From the NCBI GenBank assembly GCA_003162425.1, contig PMOK01000133.1:1-63780 (forward strand): 63,780 bases of DNA, in the 5' to 3' direction. Below are positions 17,526 through 26,341 of this stretch, in pieces. The notes under the pieces are model-generated. The model had not been told where the DNA came from and made no database searches. It saw only the letters and a list, made by a program, of their open reading frames with translations. Origin of the DNA: Bryobacterales bacterium. GTDB taxonomy: Bacteria; Acidobacteriota; Terriglobia; Bryobacterales; Bryobacteraceae. Every line of letters begins with the position of its first letter. Within the stretch, counting starts at the first letter, position 1. A program made the translations under genes and the position numbers.

Positions 17526-19163
17526 CTATTGCACGGTCCAGTTGCCTAACTGTGACCAGCCGCTGTCCACCGTCGCGTTCTGCAACTCCATGAAGATGCC
17601 TTTCGCCCCCGCGAACCCCGCCTCGAAGCTGATCGCCAGATTGAGCGTCAGCGTCGTTCCCGAGGCCGATACCGAAGACGTCGCCGCGTTCACCGTGCAC
17701 TGGCTGTTCGACAGCGTCCCGCTGCCGCCTACCGTCACCGGTCCCTGCCAGGCACCCGCATCGCTGGCCAGATACAGTGCATTCGAAGCCCGCGAGTAGT
17801 AGAAGTAGCAAGCATTCGTTGCGCTGAGCTGCGCGTTGATGTCCATCTGCGTCGAAACAATATCCGTCGCCCCGTTCGGATCCGTGAACGTGAAGGCAAA
17901 GGTCTGTGACGATCCGCTGCTGGAGTGCGGCGTTACCGATACCGGCGCCGGCGGTCCGTTGCTGCCGCCACCGCCACCGCTCGTCACCGTCCAGCTACCC
18001 AGATTCGACCAGCCGCTGTCCTGAGTAGCGCTCTGCACCTCCATGAAGATCCCCTTCGCCCCCGCGAACGCTGCCTGGAAGCTGATCGCTAGGTTCAACG
18101 TCAGCGTCGTTCCCGAGGCCGACACCGACGACCCGCCCACGTTCACCGAGCATTGGCTGTTCGAGAGCGTGCCCGCGCTTCCCACCGTCACTGGTCCTTG
18201 CCAGGCTCCCGCATTGTTGGCCAGATACAGTGCATTCGAGGCGCGCGAGTAGTAGAAGTAACAAGCGTTGGCAGCGCTGAGCTGCGCGTTGATATCCATC
18301 TGCGTCGATACGATGTCCGTGGCTCCGTTCGGGTCCGAGAAGTTGAACGCGAACGTCTGCGATGATCCGCTGCTCGAGTTCGACGTCACCGATACCGGCT
18401 CCGGCGGCGCGTTCGCACTTCCACTAATGATGCCCAGCGACGCGCTGGCGTTATGCGGTGAGAGGAAAGCGTTGGTTCCCGTTGCCGTTATGGTGAACGA
18501 CCCGGTTGGGCCGCTGGGCGAGGTCATGACGGTGAGGATCGTAGACCCGGAACCGGTTACTGTCGTCGGATTAAAACTAGCGGTGGCCCCCGCGGGCAGC
18601 CCCGAGGCACCGAAGCTCACCACACCGTTAAATCCGTTCAGTGCAGTCACCGTCACCGTGTAATTGGCGTTGCCGCCTGGTGCAATGGTGTTGGAGCTGG
18701 GAGTCATGCCGAGCGAAAAATCGGCAAGTGGAAACATGGTTGCCGTCCACTCGCCCTGCTTCGACCACCCGCTGTCTTGGGTTGCATTTTGCACTTCCAT
18801 AAAGACGCCTTTCGCCCCAGCGAATGCAGCTTCGAAGGTGATCGCAAGATTCAACGTCAGCGTGTTTCCAGAGGGGGTTGCCGATGATGATCCCGCGTCC
18901 ACCGAGCACTGGCTGTTCGAGAGCGTACCTGCGCTGCCAACCGTCAGCGGCCCTTGCCAGCCGCCGGCGTCTTTCGACAGATAGAGGGCATTCGAGGCCC
19001 GCGAATAGTAGAAGTAGCAGGCATTGCTCGCGCCAAGTTGCGCGTTGATGTCCATCTGCGTTGAGACAATATCCGTCGCTCCGTTCGGATCCGAGAATGT
19101 GAACGTAAACGTCTGAGTTGGTCCGCTACCGGCATTCGGCGTGACGGAGGCCGGTACCGGCAT
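17526..19163 (-). CDS. mosaic protein 2, C-terminal fragment (three A, one B modules), frame-broken
   Basis: This 545-residue open frame has no signal peptide and begins inside a module: it is the C-terminal part of the gene that starts at 22892. Its order is A-B-A-A, ending with LGNWTVQ and a stop. The DNA closely follows the end of mosaic protein 1 from about 17530 to 18800. It is cut from the preceding frame by an exact 28-bp tandem duplication (19133-19188); removing one copy restores continuity. If the duplication is real, this part is probably not translated as part of the exported protein. Confidence 0.75.
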   Translation of the reverse strand: MPVPASVTPNAGSGPTQTFTFTFSDPNGATDIVSTQMDINAQLGASNACYFYYSRASNALYLSKDAGGWQGPLTVGSAGTLSNSQCSVDAGSSSATPSGNTLTLNLAITFEAAFAGAKGVFMEVQNATQDSGWSKQGEWTATMFPLADFSLGMTPSSNTIAPGGNANYTVTVTALNGFNGVVSFGASGLPAGATASFNPTTVTGSGSTILTVMTSPSGPTGSFTITATGTNAFLSPHNASASLGIISGSANAPPEPVSVTSNSSSGSSQTFAFNFSDPNGATDIVSTQMDINAQLSAANACYFYYSRASNALYLANNAGAWQGPVTVGSAGTLSNSQCSVNVGGSSVSASGTTLTLNLAISFQAAFAGAKGIFMEVQSATQDSGWSNLGSWTVTSGGGGGSNGPPAPVSVTPHSSSGSSQTFAFTFTDPNGATDIVSTQMDINAQLSATNACYFYYSRASNALYLASDAGAWQGPVTVGGSGTLSNSQCTVNAATSSVSASGTTLTLNLAISFEAGFAGAKGIFMELQNATVDSGWSQLGNWTVQ

Positions 19164-20250
19164 TCGGCGTGACGGAGGCCGGTACCGGCGGACCGCTGCT
19201 CGTGCCAGTGATAGTCAATGACGCGCTGGCGCTGTGTTGCAAAGAACCACTCGTGCCTGTCACCGTAATGGGAAACGTCCCCGGCGATGCGCCTGCAGTG
19301 GTCGCGATGGTCAATGTGTTCGAGCTGGAACCGGGCTCTGAAGTGAAAGTAAAACTCCCGGTCACTCCCGAAGGCAATCCTGAGACCCCAAAAGTCACTG
19401 TGCCGTTGAATCCATTAATGGCAGTTACGGTCACGGTGTATTGCGCGCTGCTGCTTGCCGTGATGCTACCCGGCCCTGCGGACATCGAGATGGAAAAATC
19501 AGGGGTAGGCACGCCTGTCACCGTCCAAGTACCTTTAAGCGCCCATCCACTGTCTTGCGCCCGGTTCTGGACTTCCATATACACATTCTTCGTACCGACA
19601 AACGCAGGATTAAAACTCACTGCTAGAATTACCGTCAAGGTAGTGTTAGTACCGGCTCCCAAGATCGCGCTATTTCCTGCGTCCACCACGCATTGACTGT
19701 TTTGGAGGATTCCGACTCTTCCGACCGTCATCGGTCCTTGCCAAGCTCCTGTATCATCCGCTAAGTAGATCGCGAGAGAGTTTGGCACGAAGTACACGTA
19801 ACAGGCCCCCGCCACTGCGAGTTGGGCATTGATATCGATCTGGACGGACGAGATATCGGCGACTCCATTAGGATCGGAGAACGCAAATTCGAAGTTCTCC
19901 GAAGCTCCGCTACCCATGTTCGGAGTCACCGACAACGGCGCAGGTGGAGATGATGACTCTACGCTGCCCGAAACAGTCCACGTTCCGTGCAGCGACCAGC
20001 CGCTATCCGCAGTGGCGTCCTGCACCTCCATATAAATGTTCTTCGGCCCCGCAAACGCAGCTTTGAAGCCCAGTGCCAGATTCAAGGTCAGCGCGTTCCC
20101 TGACGCAGCCGACGACGACGCTCCCGCGTCCACCGTGCACTGACTGTTCTGCAGAGTCCCCGCCACGCCAATGTCTGCGGTCCCTGCCAGACTCCCGTGT
20201 CGCTCGCCAGGTAGATGGCATTCGATCCACGTGCGTAATAGAAGTAGCAA
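19126..20250 (-). CDS. mosaic protein 2, middle fragment (A half, A, B modules), frame-broken
   Basis: The family-like part begins at about 20172, where the frame reads IGVAGTLQNSQC; the open frame to the left (20173-20250) is out-of-phase translation of the upstream module. It carries the second half of one A module, a full divergent A module (GACYVYF, LADDTGAWQGP, LQNSQC) and one B module (AINGFNGTVTFGVSGLPSG). It ends early at 19126 because of the 28-bp duplication. A missing base near 20172 separates it from the N-terminal fragment. With both repaired, one gene of about 1790 codons spans 17526-22892. Confidence 0.7.
   Translation of the reverse strand: MLLLLRTWIECHLPGERHGSLAGTADIGVAGTLQNSQCTVDAGASSSAASGNALTLNLALGFKAAFAGPKNIYMEVQDATADSGWSLHGTWTVSGSVESSSPPAPLSVTPNMGSGASENFEFAFSDPNGVADISSVQIDINAQLAVAGACYVYFVPNSLAIYLADDTGAWQGPMTVGRVGILQNSQCVVDAGNSAILGAGTNTTLTVILAVSFNPAFVGTKNVYMEVQNRAQDSGWALKGTWTVTGVPTPDFSISMSAGPGSITASSSAQYTVTVTAINGFNGTVTFGVSGLPSGVTGSFTFTSEPGSSSNTLTIATTAGASPGTFPITVTGTSGSLQHSASASLTITGTSSGPPVPASVTPNAGTGLRHAECR
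19133..19188. repeat. Exact 28-bp tandem duplication inside a coding sequence
   Basis: Copies at 19133-19160 and 19161-19188 are identical (CATTCGGCGTGACGGAGG, then CCGGTACCGG) and are bounded by TACCGG at 19127-19132. Because 28 is not a multiple of three, it shifts the frame of mosaic protein 2. Six-base microhomology at the junction fits slippage. Confidence 0.95.
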
Positions 20251-22892
20251 GCTCCAGTCACTGCCAGTTTGGAATTGATGTCGATCTGGGTGGAGACTAT
20301 GTTCGTTGCGCCGCCTGGATCGGAGAACGTAAATGCAAACGTCTGCGCCGAGCCACTGCCCGCATTCGGCGAGACCGACACAGCCGAGGGCGGCGCGCCA
20401 CCGAATGAAGCCGATTCCGTGATGGGGCCGTTAATGGTTACAGAACTGTTGTTGACCGCTCCAGTAAAAGAGCCGCTGCCGGTACCAGTCCAGCCGGCAA
20501 ATGAAGAACCGCTTGCAGGCGTGGCGGAAATCGCGACAGTTTGTCCGGCATTGAACCAGCCGCTCGACGGGCTCACCGTGCCGCCGGCACCCGCGTTCAT
20601 GGTCAGGAAATACTCGGTGTCGAAATTCGCCGTAAAAGTGTCCGCCGAAGTTGGCGCCGTGATTTGAAACGACTGAGGTAAGCCACCGGTCCAGTTCTGG
20701 AATATATGACGAGAGCTGGAGTTCCCCTGTGACGAGGTCACAGCAATGGTATGGGTTGTGCCGGGCGTCCAGTTAAGATTCTGGGGCGATGTCAGGGTGA
20801 CGCCATCCACAATTACTTGGAGGCCGGGCGGATTGGTGGTTACCGCTATGGGCACGAGACAGGGAACGATGGTGTACGCAGGCTGGGGTACCGAGGTATC
20901 CGCAAAACGAGGTATGGGCGCCGTGGCATCCGCATTGGGGATGTCTGCCAAAGGTCCGCCATCGGGCGCTTCGGAAATGTTCACGTTGACCCAACCGAGC
21001 GCCGGCAGACTCCCCGTAACATTGAACGCAACGGCCACTGGAATAGTAGCAACTTCGGGCGCGTTGGGATCTGAATTCACTATTTCGTAAACGGCATAAG
21101 CCGTATTGCCGGAATAATTCACTTCGGCAACGGGCGAGCCTTGCACCGTAGCGATCGCGGGCACGCTTGTGTAACCCGGTGAGGCGGAGTTTCCGTATTG
21201 ATCCGTCTGCACCAACTGCATTTGCGCATTGGCGATACCGGCGGGCACCGGCGGTTGAGGCCCAGGAAGAGTGGATGTCGACCCATTGGTGGTTAATGGG
21301 AAACTGGTTGGCACGAAGATGCGCGCCCCAGCGCCGACGTTACTAAATGTGACCCGAATCCGTGTGCCAAAATCCGCAAGGCCGGCGCGTGAACCAACTG
21401 AAAACAGCGCGGGCGCATAAAATCCACTTTCGGTATTGTAGGGAAAGCCCGGAACGTTCTGCGCGAAAAGCTGTGGTGCGGTTGGGCCGTCGGCCGTCAG
21501 ACCGTAGTCCCGCCGCTTGAACGAGCTGCTGGCGAATCGCTCTGACGCGGTAAGATTGAAATCAAACGCGGGTGTCCCCGTCCCGCCGATCAATGACGCG
21601 TTGTGGGATCCACACTGCGGGATGCTCGCATTGGTTCCACTTGCTATTACGCCAGGTTGAATGTACGCCACGGTCTGGGTCGGGCTCACGATATTCAACG
21701 AAAGGTCAGAAACTGTCGCCGTAATCGCAGTCGGGATAAGCGTTGTTGAAAGCGGCAGTTGAGACGCATTTGCCCGCAGATTCGTGATGCGAATGGTGCG
21801 GTTCACGTCGGGACCGGGAGGGTCGATCGGGACATTGTTCCAAATGATGGTGCCCGTGCCGGACTGCTCGCCCAGGAAAACATTGGGCTGCGTCTGGTAG
21901 GGGCTGGGTGACCCTCCTGTCCCTGTCTCCGCGCAGCCTGCGGCGGTCGCGCAGATCATCTGGGGCGGGGAGTTGGCAGGAGGTAAGACGACCGTGTTAT
22001 TCGGCACTGCGGCGGCAGAGCCTGGGTTGGGCTCATCAATCATCAGCATTGCTTCGGACAGACCGGTGGATTGATCCAGAAGCCGGCTCGTAATCGTGGT
22101 ATTGAGAGAGACCTCGAAAGTCGACGTAGGTACGGGTTGGCCGGCCGGAGTCGGCGTGCCTCCGGAACAGTTCAGCAATATGTCACCGACCAGTTCCGTG
22201 ATCCCTTCAGCACGAGCGAGAAAGGGGGTGCCGGCGTTGGCTTGGCATAAAACCGGCGGAATCGGGTTTTGCGCCACGGTCCCAATCACTCCCATTGAGA
22301 AGTTTACGGAGGATGCGGGAAAAGTGCTGGGAAGCATGGTTTGGTTCTCAAGAAATGCATTCCCGCTGTTCCCGCACGGCGTGCCAATACAGTTCGCTCC
22401 TGATGTTTCAGATGAAAGGGGCGACCAGTTGTCGTTGTCGTCTGGCGTTACTGCCAGCCAGTAGTGGCCGGGCGGCAAGTCCAACGATAGTCCATCGAGC
22501 TGAGTCTTAAACTCAGTTAGCGCCAGAGATCCAGACGAACTTGTTCGGCCAGTGGCGGTTCGCGTGATCGCGGCGTCACCGCTGGCAACGATAGCCCCTC
22601 CGTTGCCCGCTGGCATGCCACTTCGGATCTCCCAAGTGGCAAAAGTCGAGAAGCTCCCGATAGTGAAGTAGTCGTTCCCGAATACGCTGGTTATGTGCCA
22701 GCCTGGCGCGGGAACGGCAAAGTCCTGGTAAATCAAAAAGAATGGCACACCGGGGCCGGTGATGCCTACACCGTTAGCATACGTGGAAGGCCCAGTGGTA
22801 TCGCCGCTGTACCATAGCGTTTGCTGCGAATAGGCGGGGAGCGCGAGCACGCATAAACAGGTGCTGTAAAAGCATTGGTGAATCAGTTTCAT
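20088..22892 (-). CDS. mosaic protein 2, N-terminal part: exported head plus first A module, frame-broken
   Basis: I start at the ATG at 22892 (MKLIHQCFYSTCLCVLALPAYS, a signal peptide). Residues about 25-205 resemble a PEP-CTERM-protein-type beta domain (FAVPAPGWHITSVFGNDYF, TATWEIRSG-like, GHYWLAVTP). A large unrecognised region with several cysteines follows. Near residue 800 is an InlB-type bacterial repeat (FLTMNAGAGGTVSPSSGWF, FAGWTGTGSGSF). The first A module starts after SFGGAPPSAVSV and is cut mid-way by a 1-base deletion at about 20172, after which the frame runs into an arginine-rich out-of-phase tail. This head is unlike those of the other three mosaics. Confidence 0.75.
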   Translation of the reverse strand: MKLIHQCFYSTCLCVLALPAYSQQTLWYSGDTTGPSTYANGVGITGPGVPFFLIYQDFAVPAPGWHITSVFGNDYFTIGSFSTFATWEIRSGMPAGNGGAIVASGDAAITRTATGRTSSSGSLALTEFKTQLDGLSLDLPPGHYWLAVTPDDNDNWSPLSSETSGANCIGTPCGNSGNAFLENQTMLPSTFPASSVNFSMGVIGTVAQNPIPPVLCQANAGTPFLARAEGITELVGDILLNCSGGTPTPAGQPVPTSTFEVSLNTTITSRLLDQSTGLSEAMLMIDEPNPGSAAAVPNNTVVLPPANSPPQMICATAAGCAETGTGGSPSPYQTQPNVFLGEQSGTGTIIWNNVPIDPPGPDVNRTIRITNLRANASQLPLSTTLIPTAITATVSDLSLNIVSPTQTVAYIQPGVIASGTNASIPQCGSHNASLIGGTGTPAFDFNLTASERFASSSFKRRDYGLTADGPTAPQLFAQNVPGFPYNTESGFYAPALFSVGSRAGLADFGTRIRVTFSNVGAGARIFVPTSFPLTTNGSTSTLPGPQPPVPAGIANAQMQLVQTDQYGNSASPGYTSVPAIATVQGSPVAEVNYSGNTAYAVYEIVNSDPNAPEVATIPVAVAFNVTGSLPALGWVNVNISEAPDGGPLADIPNADATAPIPRFADTSVPQPAYTIVPCLVPIAVTTNPPGLQVIVDGVTLTSPQNLNWTPGTTHTIAVTSSQGNSSSRHIFQNWTGGLPQSFQITAPTSADTFTANFDTEYFLTMNAGAGGTVSPSSGWFNAGQTVAISATPASGSSFAGWTGTGSGSFTGAVNNSSVTINGPITESASFGGAPPSAVSVSPNAGSGSAQTFAFTFSDPGGATNIVSTQIDINSKLAVTGACYFYYARGSNAIYLASDTGVWQGPQTLAWRGLCRTVSARWTRERRRRLRQGTR

Positions 22893-23319
22893 TCGGGATC
22901 TCAACCTTGCTCATGTTTTTGGTAACAAAGGTACTGGTATTACCAGCGCCAATAACTGGAAAACGGTTTCCAGGGTCTACGCGATTTAGGCACCCGATTG
23001 ACCATTCGAGACGATCCATTCCACGTAGAAAGGCCGAGTGCTTGGAGCTCTCAATCCCAAACCGTCGGATTAATTAGCGTGAAATAGCCCTTCGCTTAGC
23101 GCGGTATCACGCTCCGACCGTCAGAACAAGATCGCTCCTCGTTGGAACAGATCTCTTCTCGCCGATTATTGCGAGACGATTCTATCACACGAAAGCAGTG
23201 TTGTCCGGAATTTTGCGCTGAAACAGTACCGTAACAGTGGAGCTCGCTCTATTCTGTAGCGGATTGTTCCGGTTTCCGAACAAATGGCTATCGGGAGACG
23301 ATGAAACTGACGGCAGTTT
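22893..23319. other. Gene-free interval between mosaic genes 2 and 3
   Basis: It holds the leader of mosaic gene 2 and the 3' flank of gene 3. From the right: a TTGTTC-N8-GAACAA dyad (23264-23283), then GATTCTATCACACGAAA at 23178-23194, also found upstream of gene 3. The remaining 285 bp next to gene 2 shows no gene; a -10-like TAGAAT read on the minus strand (23179-23184) is about 290 bp from the gene 2 start, so a long leader or an unseen closer promoter is implied. Confidence 0.5.
23264..23283. promoter_or_regulatory. Dyad TTGTTC-N8-GAACAA, copy 1
   Basis: A 20-bp interrupted palindrome 36 bp beyond the stop codon of mosaic gene 3. The same dyad lies at 26201-26220 and 26298-26317 beyond mosaic gene 4. 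It could be a repressor operator for the next gene downstream or a short 3'-end hairpin. Confidence 0.5.
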
Positions 23320-26076
23320 CTACGGCACCGTCCAGCCACCATGCAGCGACCAACCGCTATCCACCGTGGCATTTTGCACTTCCATGTAGATGTTCTTCGC
23401 GCCTGCGAACCCGGCATTGAAGCTCACCGCCAGGTTTAACGTCAGCGTGTTGCCCGATACCGACATCGACGAGGTTCCCGCATTCACCGAACATTGGCTG
23501 TTCGCCAGCGTCCCCGAGCTTCCTATCGTCACCGGTCCCTGCCACGCTCCCGTATCGCTCGCCAGGTACAGCGCATTTGCTCCCCGCCCGTAATAGAAAT
23601 AGCAAGCCCCCGTTGCCGACAGTGTGGCGCCGATGTCCATCTGCGTGGATACGATGTCAGTGGCTCCATTTCCGTCCGAGAATACAAATGCAAAGGTGTC
23701 GCTTAACCCGCTTCCCGTGTTCGGCGTCACTGAGACCGGCTCGGGCGGTGAGGCGGACTCTCCGCTGCTAGATACCGTCCAGGTCCCATGCGCCGACCAA
23801 CCGCTATTCTGCGTTACATTCTGGACTTCCATGTACACATTCTTTGCGCCTGTAAACCCTGCCGTGAAAGTCAGCGCCAGGCTCAACGTCAGCGTGTTTC
23901 CCGACGCTAACACCGACGACGCTCCCGCATTCACCGTGCACTGGCTGTTCTGCAGCGTACCCGCGCTTCCGATCGTCAGCGGTCCCTGCCAGGCTCCCGC
24001 ATCAGTGGCCAGGTAGAGTGCATTCGCTCCCCGCGCGTAGTAGAAGTAGCACGCTCCGGTCGCTGAAAGCGTGGCGCCGATATCCATCTGCGTGGACAGA
24101 ATGTCGGTTGCTCCATTGGGATCTGAGAAAGCAAACGCGAACGTACCGGACGATCCGCTGCCTGTGTTTGGAGCTACAGACAACGGCGCGGGCGGTCCGC
24201 CGCTGCTCGCGCCGGTGATGGTCAGCGATGCAGTGGCGTTGTGGCTAAGAGATCCGCTGGTGCCCGTGACCGTGATGGTAAAGCCGCCCTGTGAAGCATC
24301 GCTGGTGGTCATGATGGTCAGCGTAGTGGAACCGGAGCCGGTCACCGTAATGGGATTGAAGCTCCCCGTTACTCCTGCTGGCAATCCCGACGTCCCGAAA
24401 CTCACCGTTCCGCTGAATCCGTTGACGCCGGTAACAGCAACTGTGTACTGTGCGCTGCCGCCCGCGGCGATGCTGCCAGGACCCGCCGTCATGCCCAGAG
24501 AAAAGTCAGGCGACAGGCTTCCGCCGCTCGTCACCGTCCAGGTGCCCTGCGCCGACCAGCCGCTATCCTGGGTGGCGTTCTGCACTTCCATGTACACATT
24601 CTTCGCCCCTATGAACCCCGCCGTGAAGGTCACCGCCAGGCTCAACGTCAGCGTTATTCCCGACGCCGATACCGACGACCCGCCGGCGTTCACCGTGCAT
24701 TGGCTGTTCGACAGCGTCCCACTGCCGCCCACCGTCACCGGTCCTTGCCAGGCTCCCGCATTGTTGGCCAGATACAGCGCGTTCGAGGCTCGTGAGTAGT
24801 AGAAATAGCACGCGTTGGTCGCGGATAGTTGCGCGCTGATGTCCATCTGCGCCGATACAATATCGGTGGCTCCGTTCAGATCCGAAAAAGCGAACTCAAA
24901 CGTCTGCGACGACCCGCTGCCCGTGTTGGGCGTCACCGATGCCGGCTCCGGCGGCATGTTCGCACTTCCACTGATGATCCCCAGCGACGCACTCGTGTTA
25001 TGCGAAAGCGCACCACTGGTGCCCGTTACTCCAATGGTGAACGATCCGGTGCCTCCGCTCGACGACGTATTCACCGTCAGCGCCGTCGATCCCGTGCCCG
25101 TCACCGTGGTCGGATTAAAGCTGGCCGTGGCTCCTGACGGCAATCCCGAAGCGCCGAAGCTCACCACCCCGCTGAAGCCGTTCAGCGCAGTGACCGTGAT
25201 CGCATAGCTGGCGCTTGCGCCAGGGGCAGTGTTCTCCGAGCCGGGACTCGTGCCTAACATAAAGTCGGGCGCCGGGCCGGCCGTGGCCGTCCAGATTCCC
25301 ATCTGCCACCAGCCGCTGTCCTGAGTGGCGTTCTGCACTTCCATGAAGATGCTCTTCGCCCCCGCAAATGCAGTCTGAAAGCCGATCGCCAGACTCAACG
25401 CCAGCGTGTTTCCCGAGTCCGATACCAAGGAATCCTCCGGATCTACACTGCATTGGCTATTCGAGAGTCCCACCCCCGCTGTACCTAACGTCACCGGTCC
25501 TTGCCAAGCCCCGGCGTTGTTGGCCAGATAAAGCGCGTTCGAAGCTCGCGAGTAGTAAAAGTAGCAGGCATTGGCGGCGCTGAGCTGCGCGTTGATGTCC
25601 ATCTGCGTCGAAACGATATCCGTGGCTCCGTTCGGATCCGAGAACTCAAACGTAAGTATCTGCGCCGATCCGCTGCCGCTGTTGGGAACCACAGATCGCG
25701 CAAAGGGTGGCGCATTTGCACTCGTGGTAGTAATGTCCAGCGACACAGAGATGTGCTGACCAAGCGCGCCGCTCGCTGCCGATATGATCGGGAAGAAACT
25801 CCCCGTCGCCCCGTTCGAAGACGTGTTAATCGTCAAGGTCGTCGAACCCGACCCGGTCACCGTGGTTGGATTAAAGCTGGCTGTAACGCCTGACGGAAGC
25901 CCGGAGACACTGAAAGGCACCACGCCGTTGAATCCATTTATGCTGGTGATCGAAGCGCCAAACGTTGTGCTGCTGCCAGCCGCGACACTGCGGGAATCGG
26001 GCGTGACGGTAAACGAAAAATCCTGCCCAAAGGCAAACGATGCGCCAAGCAGGGCGCAAAGAAGACAAGCTCTCAT
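23320..26076 (-). CDS. exported mosaic protein 3: four A and three B modules
   Basis: A 918-residue exported protein with a short signal peptide (MRACLLCALLGASFAFGQ) that leads straight into a B module (ITSINGFNGVVPFSVSGLP), with no separate head. Order is B-A-B-A-B-A-A. Each A module keeps the ACYFYY and NSQC cysteines, 37 or 38 residues apart. It ends at HGGWTVP and a stop. The last four modules (A-B-A-A) match those ending mosaic protein 4 almost throughout at the DNA level, while its first A-B pair matches the third A-B pair of mosaic protein 1. Likely secreted or surface-exposed; function unknown. Confidence 0.88.
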   Translation of the reverse strand: MRACLLCALLGASFAFGQDFSFTVTPDSRSVAAGSSTTFGASITSINGFNGVVPFSVSGLPSGVTASFNPTTVTGSGSTTLTINTSSNGATGSFFPIISAASGALGQHISVSLDITTTSANAPPFARSVVPNSGSGSAQILTFEFSDPNGATDIVSTQMDINAQLSAANACYFYYSRASNALYLANNAGAWQGPVTLGTAGVGLSNSQCSVDPEDSLVSDSGNTLALSLAIGFQTAFAGAKSIFMEVQNATQDSGWWQMGIWTATAGPAPDFMLGTSPGSENTAPGASASYAITVTALNGFSGVVSFGASGLPSGATASFNPTTVTGTGSTALTVNTSSSGGTGSFTIGVTGTSGALSHNTSASLGIISGSANMPPEPASVTPNTGSGSSQTFEFAFSDLNGATDIVSAQMDISAQLSATNACYFYYSRASNALYLANNAGAWQGPVTVGGSGTLSNSQCTVNAGGSSVSASGITLTLSLAVTFTAGFIGAKNVYMEVQNATQDSGWSAQGTWTVTSGGSLSPDFSLGMTAGPGSIAAGGSAQYTVAVTGVNGFSGTVSFGTSGLPAGVTGSFNPITVTGSGSTTLTIMTTSDASQGGFTITVTGTSGSLSHNATASLTITGASSGGPPAPLSVAPNTGSGSSGTFAFAFSDPNGATDILSTQMDIGATLSATGACYFYYARGANALYLATDAGAWQGPLTIGSAGTLQNSQCTVNAGASSVLASGNTLTLSLALTFTAGFTGAKNVYMEVQNVTQNSGWSAHGTWTVSSSGESASPPEPVSVTPNTGSGLSDTFAFVFSDGNGATDIVSTQMDIGATLSATGACYFYYGRGANALYLASDTGAWQGPVTIGSSGTLANSQCSVNAGTSSMSVSGNTLTLNLAVSFNAGFAGAKNIYMEVQNATVDSGWSLHGGWTVP

Positions 26077-26200
26077 TTCGAGGACCTCAGCTCAGTGATT
26101 ATGAGAGATGATTCTATCACACGAAAAGCAGCTTTTCCCAGAGTTTTTGTAGAGTAATAGTACCACTGACGGAGGCGGGGATTGTCTATTCCGTGACGAG

Positions 26201-26220
26201 TTGTTCTGGTTTCCGAACAA
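26201..26220. promoter_or_regulatory. Dyad TTGTTC-N8-GAACAA, copy 2
   Basis: Same 20-bp dyad as at 23264, with spacer TGGTTTCC. It lies about 120 bp upstream of the mosaic gene 3 start and 122 bp after the mosaic gene 4 stop. Confidence 0.5.
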
Positions 26221-26297
26221 ACGGCTCATACGAGCATATGAAATGTTCAGTCGTTCTTATGCTATTCGTATTGAAAACAAAGCGATGCACTATGCAG

Positions 26298-26317
26298 TTG
26301 TTCTGGAAACCGAACAA
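26298..26317. promoter_or_regulatory. Dyad TTGTTC-N8-GAACAA, copy 3
   Basis: Spacer TGGAAACC, the inverse orientation of the core relative to the other two copies. It lies 24 bp beyond the mosaic gene 4 stop. Confidence 0.5.
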
Positions 26318-26341
26318 ATGGTACAAAATGCGGCGTGGTTT

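Larger units (their letters stand above)
26077..26341. other. Gene-free interval between mosaic genes 3 and 4
   Basis: Contains, read on the minus strand toward mosaic gene 3, a -10-like TAGAAT (26111-26116) in the block GATTCTATCACACGAAA shared with 23178-23194, about 35 bp before the gene 3 start. Two TTGTTC-N8-GAACAA dyads lie at 26201-26220 and 26298-26317. The order of shared blocks is the same as in the 22893-23319 interval, so the two intervals are homologous. Confidence 0.5.

Noticed and set aside
24071-24799. Long plus-strand open frames opposite the mosaic genes
   Set aside because: They recur as antisense shadows of each module with the same composition and lack start signals; the minus-strand frames have signal peptides and conserved motifs.
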